36,085 nt of DNA from Pseudomonadales bacterium (GCA_016763855.1 JAESSY010000011.1:1-36085); one strand, 5' to 3'; positions 8,571-17,652 are shown, counted from the stretch's first letter. Notes: generated from the sequence alone by a model not told the origin. Made by a program: numbers and translations.

Positions 8571-9551
8571 CTACAATTTGACGAGCATTTTACCGTTGTT
8601 CGCACCAGAAAAAAGATCAATAAATGCATTAGGTGCACTTTCAATTCCGTCGTATATTGTCTCGCTGTACTTTACCGCACCGGAGGCAATCCAACCCGCC
8701 ATATCTTTAAGGAAGGCTTCTCTTAAATTTTCAAACTCTGTGACAACAAAGCCTTTTATCATAATCCGCTTGTAGATAATCTCTGTCAGGTTCACTGGAC
8801 CCGGAGACGCTGTTCCATGATCATTGTAATGTGCAATCATCCCGCAAACGGGTATTCGACCATCGGTTTTCATATGTGTTAAAGCAGCCTCTAACTGTGG
8901 GCCACCCACATTTTCAAAATAAACATCGATGCCATCCGGAGCGCCTTTGCGCAATTCTTCTAGCGCATTAGCTGACTTATAATTAAATCCATGGTCAAAT
9001 CCATATTCTTCCGTTAACTGTCGAACTTTTTCATCGCTCCCTGCACTACCAATGACGGTACAGCCTTTTGTCTTCGCGATTTGACCAACAACACTGCCCA
9101 CTGCCCCTGATGCAGCAGACACAAAAACTGACTCCCCATCCTTTAGGGCACCCGTCACTAGCAACCCACCATAAGCCGTTAATCCCGGCATACCCATAAC
9201 GCCAAGGTAAGTGCTAAGAGGCGCAAGATCAGGATCAACTTTGGTTAAGCCTTCACCATTGGAAATCACATGTTCTCCCCAACCTGCACTATTTAAAACA
9301 TGGTCTCCTTCTTTAAAATCCGGATTCTTGGAGGCGATAACCTGACCGAGTGCACCGCCAATCATTCTCGCTCCGAGAGGAGCAAAACGCATCACGCCGC
9401 GCATATAGGGATCAACAGACATGTATAAATTTTTAATCACGAGTTCCCCATCCTTGGGTTCAGGAAGATCAGATTCAATCAACTCAAAATTATCAGGGGT
9501 GGGATTTCCTTCTGGACGTTGGACAAAGTGAATCGATTTTGTAGTAGACAT
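8571..9551 (-). CDS. NADP-dependent zinc-free oxidoreductase (MDR superfamily, CurA/PTGR type)
   Basis: About 326 residues from the preferred start MSTTKSIHFVQRPEG (an upstream ATG at 9569 adds six residues not typical of the family). These enzymes reduce the double bond of enones, enals or 2-alkenals with NADPH in the cytoplasm. Features are LYMSVDPYMRGVM near the N-terminus, a Rossmann motif SAASGAVGSVVGQIAK, GSAGSDEKVRQL for the cofactor phosphate region, and the signature YFENVGGPQLEAAL with CGMIAHYN. There are no zinc-ligand cysteines. It precedes two acyl-CoA dehydrogenases on the same strand, which suggests a role in lipid-derived enone or aldehyde metabolism. Confidence 0.9.
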   Translation of the reverse strand: MSTTKSIHFVQRPEGNPTPDNFELIESDLPEPKDGELVIKNLYMSVDPYMRGVMRFAPLGARMIGGALGQVIASKNPDFKEGDHVLNSAGWGEHVISNGEGLTKVDPDLAPLSTYLGVMGMPGLTAYGGLLVTGALKDGESVFVSAASGAVGSVVGQIAKTKGCTVIGSAGSDEKVRQLTEEYGFDHGFNYKSANALEELRKGAPDGIDVYFENVGGPQLEAALTHMKTDGRIPVCGMIAHYNDHGTASPGPVNLTEIIYKRIMIKGFVVTEFENLREAFLKDMAGWIASGAVKYSETIYDGIESAPNAFIDLFSGANNGKMLVKL

Positions 9552-9687
9552 AATAAGAAGCGTTGCCATTAAATTGGGAGCTCATCCTAGCACTTGTCAG
9601 TGATCGAACCATCACCTCTACTCAAAATATCTCTCTTTAATCCGCATATACACTGATTTTGATATTATCACCTTCGCTTAACTTATC

Positions 9688-12276
9688 TTATCTTGAAGTA
9701 CAGAAGCTCATTTGTCGAAATGCAGCGGGCAAACTAAGATTGCTAGCGATTCCATGACGACTTGATCCTGAAACCGCAAAGATTTGAATGCGGCCTTCAC
9801 ATAGCAGTTGAGCGTTTAGAATTTCAGTATAGAAGCGATAACCTGATGAAAGATAATTAGGTCGTTGATAGGCTGCGGCAACATCTGGCCTGATATATCG
9901 AGGTATTGCCGATGTCACGAACTGTCCATCGACAAAAAGTACAACTTCATGCGCAGGCTGGCCACTATTTTTGTCAACCGCCCATCCTTCAAATTTAAAC
10001 AGATGATCTGATTCAACGATGGTATCCAGAAAGCCCATCAGTGAAGTCTGATCTATATCAAATTCATTGCCATTTTCATCAACCAGTCCCTTAGCAACTC
10101 CATTATCATAGGACACTGAGTAGCTGCTGGGTTTCTCGAAGAAAAAACGGCGCAATTCACCAGATCCTGTACCGATAATACGAAAAACTTCGACTTGGTT
10201 TTGATCTACTTTATAAGCAGATTCTGGAACCAAAAAAGCAAACTCTTGATCCCTATCAGATAAATAGATCTTTGTGACCGCCCTGACCTTTCCATTGACG
10301 GTAAGTGCGAGTCGAATGATTTCTTTTTGCTTTCTCTCTTTATTTGCCTTCTTGTTTGACTCATCGGCAACAGCCTCAACAGCAAACACCGTTCCACTGA
10401 CAAAATTAGAACCTGAATCAGCAGCATAATAACGTTCCGTCACTTGATTGTTAATTTCTACTTTGTAAAATTTATCCTCTTTAATTTCTAATTCATGGGT
10501 GAATTTTCCAACCCAATGCTTATCGGAACCGATGGAAAACAACTTGTCTGGATTATTCTGCTCTCCGAACAATTGTATTCGATCATTGATTACTATTTTC
10601 TTCCCCTTGATATTCGATGGAAATTTTATCGTTCGTTCTCCATCATGGAAGGTAAAAAATGTTTTCTCTTTCCTGTTGTTCAGTGCGTCTTTATTGAAAA
10701 CAGAAACTCCTTCCAAGGGAGAAGGTAGAGAAATATTCAATACTTCGACAATCGTCGGCAATATGTCCACAGTCTCAACATTGAGTTGTGACACACTGCC
10801 TTTTGTTTGGTTTGGCAATTTGATGAAGAGTGGGACGGGCATAATGTCCATGTAATTTTGTTTTGAAATCGGGCGTCGCATTTCTCCTTTTTTAAAACTT
10901 AAGCCATGGTCAGCAGTGACAATAATGAGAGACTTTTCAAATAAGGTTTCATTTTGTAGGGTTTTAAATAACGCTCCCAGTAATTTATCAGTATAAGACA
11001 ATTGTAAAAGATGTCTCTGCCAGGCCTGTTTAACAGCCCAATCATCATTGCCCCATTTTTCTTCATGTAAACCTCGAACAACTTGTCGTCCATAATTTTT
11101 CCCACTAGGCAAATACTCCAGAGCGAGGTGAGGCAAGAGAATATGTATTAAGTTGAGCGAAGGCTGAGGTGTATTCGGAATTGCAGACAAAAAACGATGC
11201 CAGAGTGCAGCTCTATCGTCCTCCAAATAAGAAAGAATGAGCCCTAATAGCCAACCCTCATCGGACGGTATTTCTGAAATTGTTTTAGGTGCATTTACGG
11301 GTGAGAGATAATTGACCCACCCTTGGGTGATGTCAGGCAGGTTCTGTCGAAAATCTGATGGGAAAATAATATGCGCATAAAGCACAAATGAGTCAATAAG
11401 GATGAGTGCCAATTGTTGTTCGTTAGATCTCTTCTTCTCTATGGGAGGACAAAATTCTGGAGGGCATAATTTACTCGCTGACTCATGAGCGTTAAATGTA
11501 TGCGTACCATGCAGCAATGTAAATATGTTGGTCGGATAAGCCTGATAGGTGGGCTGGGTACGTTTTGCATATTGCCCAGACAAAATAGCAGGCACCGCAT
11601 AGGCGGTACCATCAGCTACTGTTGTTGCATTAGCAAACCAATGCGAACGATTCGAAAACCACGCTAAATTGGGATAGAGAACAGGATCAATCTCGCCATT
11701 TATATCAACAATAGAATTCACCGTGAATTCATCAAAAATAACAAACACGACGGGTATGCTTCGAATCTCTTTGTCCTTTTCACCCAAAACAATGGGGGCA
11801 GGGAAAGCGATATCTCTGACACCGGAAGAAAATATAAATATAAGTGGCACTACAAGGGTAAAAATAGACAGGTAAGCGAGAGTGCTTCTAAACTGCTCTT
11901 TTTTTGCATAATGCCAAGCAGAAATAATTCCAATAGAAACTGACCCTAACAAGATGACAAGGCCAGTTAAAAAGGTCAATTTGTTCAGAAAAGGTAGCGC
12001 GATGACACTGCTCAAGAAGGCAAGCATCACAATCATCAACCCTATTTTTAGCCTACGACTAAGCAGGCCGGCCAGTACAAGCAGAACAGATAAGGCCAAC
12101 GGAAGCACAAAAGAAACCACCACAACAAAGAACCACAGTTGCTCGTCAGTTATTTTGTGAGAGGTAAAAAATTCTGGGTACTCTGAAAGTAATGACAACA
12201 GGGGTTGAGTGAAAGCCAAGGTGCAAAGCCCGAATAGCACCAATACATCATATTTTTTGCGCCCTACATTTACCAA
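9688..12276 (-). CDS. Large membrane protein of the sulfatase / alkaline phosphatase superfamily
   Basis: 862 residues. About four or five transmembrane helices (residues 10-155) precede an extracytoplasmic sulfatase-type catalytic domain. Metal-site motifs are VIFDEFTVNSIVD (about residue 180) and IIVTADHGLSF (about 454), with a candidate nucleophile Thr/Ser in NATTVADGTAYAVPAILSG. The layout resembles lipoteichoic-acid-synthase-like and phosphoethanolamine-transferase-like proteins, so transfer or hydrolysis of a phospho- or sulfo-group on envelope glycans or lipids is likely. The C-terminal third is a distinct region ending in a module with FEGWAVDKNSG, VVLFVDGQ and IRPDVAAAYQ, similar to accessory modules of glycan-active proteins. 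The start is TTG at 12276, overlapping the end of the glyoxalase frame by 7 bp. The exact reaction is unknown. Confidence 0.82.
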   Translation of the reverse strand: MVNVGRKKYDVLVLFGLCTLAFTQPLLSLLSEYPEFFTSHKITDEQLWFFVVVVSFVLPLALSVLLVLAGLLSRRLKIGLMIVMLAFLSSVIALPFLNKLTFLTGLVILLGSVSIGIISAWHYAKKEQFRSTLAYLSIFTLVVPLIFIFSSGVRDIAFPAPIVLGEKDKEIRSIPVVFVIFDEFTVNSIVDINGEIDPVLYPNLAWFSNRSHWFANATTVADGTAYAVPAILSGQYAKRTQPTYQAYPTNIFTLLHGTHTFNAHESASKLCPPEFCPPIEKKRSNEQQLALILIDSFVLYAHIIFPSDFRQNLPDITQGWVNYLSPVNAPKTISEIPSDEGWLLGLILSYLEDDRAALWHRFLSAIPNTPQPSLNLIHILLPHLALEYLPSGKNYGRQVVRGLHEEKWGNDDWAVKQAWQRHLLQLSYTDKLLGALFKTLQNETLFEKSLIIVTADHGLSFKKGEMRRPISKQNYMDIMPVPLFIKLPNQTKGSVSQLNVETVDILPTIVEVLNISLPSPLEGVSVFNKDALNNRKEKTFFTFHDGERTIKFPSNIKGKKIVINDRIQLFGEQNNPDKLFSIGSDKHWVGKFTHELEIKEDKFYKVEINNQVTERYYAADSGSNFVSGTVFAVEAVADESNKKANKERKQKEIIRLALTVNGKVRAVTKIYLSDRDQEFAFLVPESAYKVDQNQVEVFRIIGTGSGELRRFFFEKPSSYSVSYDNGVAKGLVDENGNEFDIDQTSLMGFLDTIVESDHLFKFEGWAVDKNSGQPAHEVVLFVDGQFVTSAIPRYIRPDVAAAYQRPNYLSSGYRFYTEILNAQLLCEGRIQIFAVSGSSRHGIASNLSLPAAFRQMSFCTSR

Positions 12277-12569
12277 TTGTCTCGTTGCCCTCGAAGTGCC
12301 AGAAACACATCTTTAGGATCAGGGTCAGTTAGGTTCAATCTTGCTATGGTTGAGGACTGATCTAACCTCAAGAATACATTGAATTGCTTTTCATCTCGAA
12401 TACATGATCTTACTGAACCGGGTACATAATCTGTGGATTCAACTTTTGCCAACCAGTCTTTCGCCATCTGATTAGCAGGTTCATACTTCAGGGTGAACTT
12501 GAGATTATTTTCTAGATAATCATGCCCAGGATAAATAATAACGTCATCATCCAAAAATTGAATCTGCTT
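12270..12569 (-). pseudogene. gloB: Glyoxalase II, C-terminal part after an in-frame stop
   Basis: Directly after the TAA at 12570-12572 the same frame continues KQIQFLDDDVIIYPGHDYLENN, supplying the last metal-ligand His (YPGHDY) and the C-terminal substrate-binding helices ending VFLALRGQRDNW, as in normal hydroxyacylglutathione hydrolases. Because the frame is unchanged, a single substitution (probably TAT or TAC, Tyr, to TAA) separates it from the N-terminal part. A TTG at 12554 is a possible reinitiation site, but this fragment alone lacks the THxHxDH centre and would be inactive. The fragment end overlaps the TTG start of the sulfatase-like gene. Confidence 0.85.
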
Positions 12570-13049
12570 TTATATCGTATGGTAAAGCGTTTCAGGGTCT
12601 CCCCCGCCATCACATCGACCGACACCCGCGTTGAACAAAGTATCACCAGTGAAAACACCCTTTGCTGCTTCGCCTTCAAGTAGAACAAAACACAAATGGG
12701 CGTAGGTATGTCCAGGGGTATCAAGCACCAGAAGATTATTATCTCCATCCAAAGGTATCAGTTCATCAGCACTTAGGGTTTTTGTCAGGCAAGGAATTTT
12801 CCCTTCCCCATTGGCGTGGGCCCAGACTTCACAACCATATTTCTCAACAAGAGACTTATTGCCTTGAGTATGATCCCAGTGCTCATGTGTATTGATAATT
12901 GCCTTTAAGGTTAAGCGCCTATCATCAAGCTCTTTGCCAATCTCCACTGCATCCCAAGGATCGATGACAATTGCATTTTTACTGTCTATTTCAATAATAT
13001 AATTAAAGTTTCTCAGTTGATTGTGAGTGTAAATTTGATGAATCTTCAT
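12570..13049 (-). CDS. gloB: Glyoxalase II (hydroxyacylglutathione hydrolase), N-terminal part ending at in-frame TAA
   Basis: 159 residues of a metallo-beta-lactamase-fold thioesterase that cleaves S-lactoylglutathione, the second step of methylglyoxal detoxification. The binuclear metal motif THEHWDH lies at about residues 52-58, and further ligand motifs are DTPGHTYAHLC and FTGDTLFNAGVGRCDGG. Translation stops after ETLYHTI, in the middle of the fold. Adding the next 99 codons in the same frame gives a protein of 259 residues, the usual length. The stop therefore interrupts an otherwise well-preserved gene. The product as written would lack the last metal ligand and glutathione-binding helices. 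Divergent from the P450 gene. Confidence 0.87.
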   Translation of the reverse strand: MKIHQIYTHNQLRNFNYIIEIDSKNAIVIDPWDAVEIGKELDDRRLTLKAIINTHEHWDHTQGNKSLVEKYGCEVWAHANGEGKIPCLTKTLSADELIPLDGDNNLLVLDTPGHTYAHLCFVLLEGEAAKGVFTGDTLFNAGVGRCDGGGDPETLYHTI

Positions 13050-13191
13050 TGGATAACTCAGTATGTTAAATTGAAATCAATCCTAACATAACATAGTGCC
13101 AAGAAAGCTTAAGTCAGAAAGGCTCAGAGGTCTTTCTAATTTGCTTTGGTATATTTAACACAGGTGCTAGGATGATTAATTAAATCAAATC

Positions 13192-14466
13192 GTGAGTAGA
13201 CTTATGGAATACGCTGAAATTAAGGATCTTGAAAGTTGGGCTGAACTTAACCCCTACGATGTACCTCTCGATAAATTCGATATGAGTCGTCCGGAACTAT
13301 ACGAAGCTAATGTCCATGAAACCTGGTTTAAGCGTTTAAGAGATGAAGATCCTGTGCACTATTGCGCTGAAAGTAAAGTTGGCGCTTTTTGGTCAATTAC
13401 TAAATTTAATGATATTAAAATAATCGATACTAATCATAAAATTTTCTCCTCCGACGGTGCAATTGCAATTGGTATCGTAGATGGTGATTTTAATCCTCCA
13501 AACTTTATTGCTATGGACCAACCTGAACATGATGTGCAACGTAAGGTTGTCTCCCCAGCAGCAGCCCCAAATAATCTTAGCAAACTTGAAAGTATCATCA
13601 GGGAGAAAGCCTGCCTCATTTTAGATGACTTGCCCACTGGCGAGACTTTTGACTGGGTTGAGAAGGTATCAATCGAAATGACAACTTATATGCTTGCGAT
13701 TCTTTTTGATTTTCCTATGAAAGATAGGCGAAAGCTAACACATTGGTCGGATGTAACGACTTCGGTAGAAGCAGTAGGAAATTTTTCTATCTCAGCTGAA
13801 GAACGAGAACAAGAACTCATGGAATGCTTGGCCTACTTCCAACAACTATGGCATGAACGTGCAGGTAATACTGAAGGATTTGATTTTATTACCATGTTAG
13901 CTAACCACCCAGATACAAAAGATATGATAGATGATCCCATGACCTTTCTGGGCAATCTGATGTTGTTAATCGTAGGTGGTAACGACACCACACGGAATTC
14001 CATGAGCGGCGGTGTACTTGCGCTGAATGACTTCCCAGAGCAATACAAATTATTGCGTGAACAGCCCGAGCTAATACCTAACATGGTTTCTGAAATCATT
14101 CGCTGGCAGACACCACTTCCTCATATGCGTAGAACGGCTTTAGAAGATTTCGAACTAAACGGAAAATTGATCAAAAAGGGCGATCAGGTCATTATGTGGT
14201 ATGTATCGGGAAATCGTGATGATACTGTCATTGACCGAGCTAATGAATTCGTCATTAATCGCCCCAAAGCCAGACAACATCTTTCTTTTGGCTTTGGTAT
14301 CCATCGCTGCATGGGCAACAGAGTCGCTGAGTTGCAGTTAAAGATCATGTGGGAAGAAATCATGAAACGGTTTTCTTATGTGGAAGTCATTGGCGATGTA
14401 GAACGACTACCATCGAACTTTGTCTTAGGTATCACTTCAATGCCAGTCAAGTTGCATGCTGTTTAA
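13192..14466 (+). CDS. Cytochrome P450, CYP153-like (alkane / fatty-acid terminal hydroxylase type)
   Basis: A 424-residue soluble bacterial P450. The I-helix oxygen-activation motif is GGNDTTRN (about residue 262), the K-helix EIIR is at 301-304, and the heme loop FGFGIHRCMGNRVAE has thiolate Cys373. The stretches IIRWQTPLPHMRRTALED and MWYVSGNRD are typical of CYP153, whose known members hydroxylate terminal carbons of medium-chain alkanes, alcohols or acids. Such enzymes need a ferredoxin and ferredoxin reductase; neither is adjacent. The start is GTG at 13192 or ATG at 13204, and the latter has a weak GTGAG ribosome-like site. With acyl-CoA dehydrogenases and an alkylsulfatase nearby, a role in hydrocarbon or surfactant chain oxidation is plausible. 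Confidence 0.92.
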   Translation: MSRLMEYAEIKDLESWAELNPYDVPLDKFDMSRPELYEANVHETWFKRLRDEDPVHYCAESKVGAFWSITKFNDIKIIDTNHKIFSSDGAIAIGIVDGDFNPPNFIAMDQPEHDVQRKVVSPAAAPNNLSKLESIIREKACLILDDLPTGETFDWVEKVSIEMTTYMLAILFDFPMKDRRKLTHWSDVTTSVEAVGNFSISAEEREQELMECLAYFQQLWHERAGNTEGFDFITMLANHPDTKDMIDDPMTFLGNLMLLIVGGNDTTRNSMSGGVLALNDFPEQYKLLREQPELIPNMVSEIIRWQTPLPHMRRTALEDFELNGKLIKKGDQVIMWYVSGNRDDTVIDRANEFVINRPKARQHLSFGFGIHRCMGNRVAELQLKIMWEEIMKRFSYVEVIGDVERLPSNFVLGITSMPVKLHAV

Positions 14467-14492
14467 CCTAGAAACCGCAGCTGTATCCTTAT

Positions 14493-14732
14493 CTACTGCT
14501 TGAGCTGCATGATAGTGATTAAGGCTTGTACGTGTTCTGCTGCTTGGATACCTAGTGGGGTTAAGTACCCCCCGTCAGCTTGGGTGGTTAGCTTTTTATC
14601 ATACAACCTCTTACCAGCAACAAGGCGATTCGGATCAGCATCATGGTGAATTTTGAGCCCCTGTTGGGCGCTAGATAGTTCGAATAGATTTAACAACTCA
14701 AATTCGGCTACAAAATCCTGGTTTAGGTTCAT
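14493..14732 (-). CDS. TIGR02647-type small conserved protein
   Basis: 79 residues from MNLNQDFVAEFELLNLFEL. The pattern ELSSAQQGLKIHHDADP, then a helix with KRLYDKKLTTQADGGYLTPLG and AAEHVQALITIM, matches my memory of the TIGR02647 family of short gammaproteobacterial proteins, which look like winged-helix DNA-binding proteins. No experimentally proven function is known to me. I chose the ATG at 14732 over an upstream start at 14774 because family members begin here. It converges on the P450 gene with a 26-bp gap. Confidence 0.75.
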   Translation of the reverse strand: MNLNQDFVAEFELLNLFELSSAQQGLKIHHDADPNRLVAGKRLYDKKLTTQADGGYLTPLGIQAAEHVQALITIMQLKQ

Positions 14733-14804
14733 TATGATTCGCTCAGATCGGGATACTGAATCAGAGGCTAACACGGAAAGCCTGATTAAGACTACTTGAA
14801 TTAT

Positions 14805-14990
14805 ATGAAACTAGCTGCAATTCAAACCAGCGCCAAAGCCTATCAATTCGTTCAAAAAGATGAGCTTTTCCTAGGGAATATTCAGCCCATATATAGTGCA
14901 CCTGAAGCAGCCATGCCAGCTCTGGGAAAACCGTTGAACAAATATGATAACATAGGGACAAATGCCGCATTGCAACTAAACACAGCGTAA
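14805..14990 (+). CDS. Possible small protein of 61 residues, unknown
   Basis: An ATG-started frame beginning MKLAAIQTSAKAYQFVQKDE and ending ALQLNTA, with normal amino-acid composition and no membrane segment. The opposite-strand frame over the same DNA is rich in Cys and Trp and looks like a shadow. No ribosome site is evident before 14805. It lies 45 bp before the DUF3313-type lipoprotein gene on the same strand. I do not recognise the family; it may not be expressed. Confidence 0.3.
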   Translation: MKLAAIQTSAKAYQFVQKDELFLGNIQPIYSAPEAAMPALGKPLNKYDNIGTNAALQLNTA

Positions 14991-15035
14991 GTTTTGAGTT
15001 ATATTGGCAAGAAAAGAATAAATGGGTGAAGCACT

Positions 15036-15662
15036 ATGAGAACAAGTTTAAAAATAATCGGAATAACGTTCCTCATCTCCTTTTTAATGAGCTGCGCAAG
15101 TCCCGTTATTGAACAAAAAAGAACAGGATTTATCAGTGACTATAACTCTCTGAAACAAGCTACTGATACACGATACGCTTTCAATGGTGGCAACTTGGCA
15201 GAATATTCAAGCTTTATTATTGATCGACCCGAAATTTTGTTCCGCCTTGAAGACCTTGGAAAAGAAAATATATTTACAGAAGAAGAAGTTCAGAACTTGG
15301 TTCAGTACTACCACGACCGTCTAATAAAAGCGATTTCAGAAAAGGATGGCTACACAGTGACTGACAAACCTGCAAAGGGTGTTGCTAGAATTCGCGTTGG
15401 TCTCACAGCCTTAGATAAAACTATTGGTGCTTTAAATGTCACCATTTACACAAAGATAACAGGCGCCGGGCTTGGTGGCGCAGCTATGGAAGGTGAATTA
15501 GTGGATTCTGTGACGGGCGAACAATTGTCAGCCGTTATTCAATGGGGCAGCGGTAGCCGTATTCTAAGAGCCGGGTATACAAAACTCGGTGATGCGAAAT
15601 TGCAAATTAACAAATGGTCAAAATTGCTCCGGGAAGGCATAGATGAGGCCCATGGTCTCTAG
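15036..15662 (+). CDS. DUF3313-type lipoprotein
   Basis: 208 residues with a lipoprotein signal peptide ending LMSC (Cys20), so it should be anchored in the outer or inner membrane and face the periplasm. The body (FISDYNSLKQATD, AEYSSFIIDRPEI, YYHDRLIKAISEKDGYTV, ARIRVGLTALDK, GGAAMEGELVDSVTGEQLSA, WSKLLREGIDEAH) matches the DUF3313 pattern of Gram-negative lipoproteins with no established function. It converges on the alkylsulfatase gene; the two stop codons are within 20 bp. Start ATG at 15036. Confidence 0.82.
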   Translation: MRTSLKIIGITFLISFLMSCASPVIEQKRTGFISDYNSLKQATDTRYAFNGGNLAEYSSFIIDRPEILFRLEDLGKENIFTEEEVQNLVQYYHDRLIKAISEKDGYTVTDKPAKGVARIRVGLTALDKTIGALNVTIYTKITGAGLGGAAMEGELVDSVTGEQLSAVIQWGSGSRILRAGYTKLGDAKLQINKWSKLLREGIDEAHGL

Positions 15663-15677
15663 TGCTAAAGGAGCACT
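15661..15677. terminator. Small hairpin between convergent stop codons
   Basis: AGTGCT-AAAGG-AGCACT forms a 6-bp perfect stem that spans both stop codons of the converging lipoprotein and alkylsulfatase genes. Neither side has a T tract, so it would be a weak terminator at best. Confidence 0.3.
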
Positions 15678-17652
15678 AAGGGATTGGCAAAGGTACAATC
15701 GGAAAAAATTCATCAAAACTTACAAGACTCGACAAAATTCTGCCTAGAACGCGAGGATCTCCGGTGATCTCAGCGTGACCCGCAACCATCAGCTCTTTCA
15801 TACTTTTTTGCTTATTTAGCAATTGGAAAAAAGCAACTTTACTAATAGAAAGTGTTGCATCAGCATCAGTCAGTTTATCAAGCTTAATATTACTCAGATT
15901 ACCATTACTCAATTCGACAAAATATTTGCTCCCATCATCTCGATTGATAAGGTTTAAAGTCAGTCGGCCTTCTTTAGCAGCGAGCCGGCTATCAACGCGA
16001 ACCGCTAGAAAATCAAAAATAGCCCCCATATCCATGGTGAGCAAAACATCTTGAGATGCGGTTTTGAGGGTGTCCTTCATTAGTCCCACTCTCAATTCCT
16101 GAGCACCAGTCAAATAAACATTTCTCCAACCTGCGCCTTCTGATTGATACGCCAATTGTTCATAGCTATCCGCAAGCAAGTGCCTGGCTTCATCATTATC
16201 TGGGTGGAGCCTGACTAACTTATCCAACACAGTCGCGACAAATCGATATTGCCCCTCTGCAAAATCTCGTTTCGCCCGCGCAAGGATGGGTTCACTACCT
16301 CCCATATACTCTACATATTTTTTCGCTTCATCGGCAATTGTTAAAGGATTGAGATTAGCGGGATTCATATCAAAGTAACCAAGATACATGTTGTAGATAC
16401 CCCGGGCATTATGATTATAAGTTCCGTGATAACCATTGGTATGCCAGCTCTCAAAAATACTCTCTGGAATCGTATCATCTATCAGCTCACCAATATCCTG
16501 TAAAGCTACACCACTATTGAGAAGTCTCAAGGTCTGGTTATGCAGAACACCATAATTATCTCGCTGTAAGCGTAAAAATTTTTCAATGTCTTTGCTTCCC
16601 CATATCGGAGATGAGTGAGCTGCAAACAAGACCTCAGCTTCCTCTCCCCAAAGGTGCAACATTTGATTGATGTATTTTGACCATGCCAACGCATCCCTAA
16701 CCTTCGCTCCTCTCAAGGTGTAGACGTTATGCATGCCGTGATAAGTAATTTCTGCTGTCCAGATAGCCTTTAGATGGGGAATATAAGTCACCATCTCAGA
16801 TGGTGCTTCAGCGCCCGGTACATTTAAAAACTGCATCTCAATTCCATCAACCAAAATTGTCTCAAGATCATTTTTGGTATTGAGAATATAAGTCGGTTTT
16901 TCATAAGTAATATTTCCTTTTGACAAACCCTTCCCTAATGCAGCATCGACGATACCCTTAGGGCTTGCTTTCAGAGCAGAACCGTATTGGTAAACACTCC
17001 TTCTCGACATTGCATTTCCGGCAAGAACATTTTCATCAACAATTTCTTTGCTGATGTTTACCGGCCCAAAAATAGGAATATCGGGATACAGATCAAGTAT
17101 CCCTCTTGCACCACCAAAATGATCGGCATGTGAATGACTATATATCATGGCTGAAACCGGCAGCTCTCGTCCCTCGGGTAAATGAGCCAGTGCAAACTTT
17201 AAGGATTGAGCCGCAGCCTCTTTTGTTAGCAACACATCATAGAGAATCCATCCGGTTTTACCCCTTATCAAAGTCATATTGGAAAGATCCGTACCGCGTA
17301 CCTGATAGATTCCCTTGGTTACTTTATATAGACCCATAGCAGTCTGATTAAGCAAAGCTTGTCGGTATAAAGAAGGATTCACAGTGTCTGGGATTTCTTC
17401 TTCAAGAAAAGTAAAATCATCTCGTAATAGGGCAGCGGTTGCGGCATCAAATTCAGCAATAAGCCCTTTTGCGCTTCTATCAAAAGCTACTCGGTCCGAA
17501 AAATTTAATCGCTTTGCCAGCGCATTGTTTTTGGCAACCGTGTGCTCACTAGCAGGTTTTCCCTCATAGGCAATAAGCCCATCAGTATGAGCATGAGCCG
17601 AAAAGACCATGATAGAAACCAATGCCGTAAGAACAAACTGCTGACCTTTCAT
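15676..17652 (-). CDS. Secreted alkyl sulfatase (SdsA1 type)
   Basis: A 658-residue metallo-beta-lactamase-fold sulfatase that hydrolyses primary or secondary alkyl sulfates such as SDS to alcohol and sulfate. An N-terminal signal peptide ends AHAHTDG, so it acts in the periplasm or outside. The zinc motif MIYSHSHADHFGG lies at about residues 168-179; further landmarks are WTAEITYHGMHNVYTLRGAKVRD, AAHSSPIWG, and HTNGYHGTYNHNARGIYNMYLGYFD of the substrate site. A helical dimerisation domain and a C-terminal SCP2-like domain (about 530-658) complete the three-domain SdsA1 layout. The released fatty alcohol could feed the P450/acyl-CoA dehydrogenase genes nearby. An inverted repeat lies just before the start codon. 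Confidence 0.93.
   Translation of the reverse strand: MKGQQFVLTALVSIMVFSAHAHTDGLIAYEGKPASEHTVAKNNALAKRLNFSDRVAFDRSAKGLIAEFDAATAALLRDDFTFLEEEIPDTVNPSLYRQALLNQTAMGLYKVTKGIYQVRGTDLSNMTLIRGKTGWILYDVLLTKEAAAQSLKFALAHLPEGRELPVSAMIYSHSHADHFGGARGILDLYPDIPIFGPVNISKEIVDENVLAGNAMSRRSVYQYGSALKASPKGIVDAALGKGLSKGNITYEKPTYILNTKNDLETILVDGIEMQFLNVPGAEAPSEMVTYIPHLKAIWTAEITYHGMHNVYTLRGAKVRDALAWSKYINQMLHLWGEEAEVLFAAHSSPIWGSKDIEKFLRLQRDNYGVLHNQTLRLLNSGVALQDIGELIDDTIPESIFESWHTNGYHGTYNHNARGIYNMYLGYFDMNPANLNPLTIADEAKKYVEYMGGSEPILARAKRDFAEGQYRFVATVLDKLVRLHPDNDEARHLLADSYEQLAYQSEGAGWRNVYLTGAQELRVGLMKDTLKTASQDVLLTMDMGAIFDFLAVRVDSRLAAKEGRLTLNLINRDDGSKYFVELSNGNLSNIKLDKLTDADATLSISKVAFFQLLNKQKSMKELMVAGHAEITGDPRVLGRILSSLVSFDEFFPIVPLPIP

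Noticed and set aside
12570-12572. Stop-codon reassignment or selenocysteine/pyrrolysine at the glyoxalase stop
   Set aside because: The codon is TAA, which also ends other intact genes here; no recoding element is visible.
14761-14970. Minus-strand 69-codon frame
   Set aside because: Composition rich in Cys, Trp and His and opposite to a more protein-like frame; no ribosome site or family similarity.
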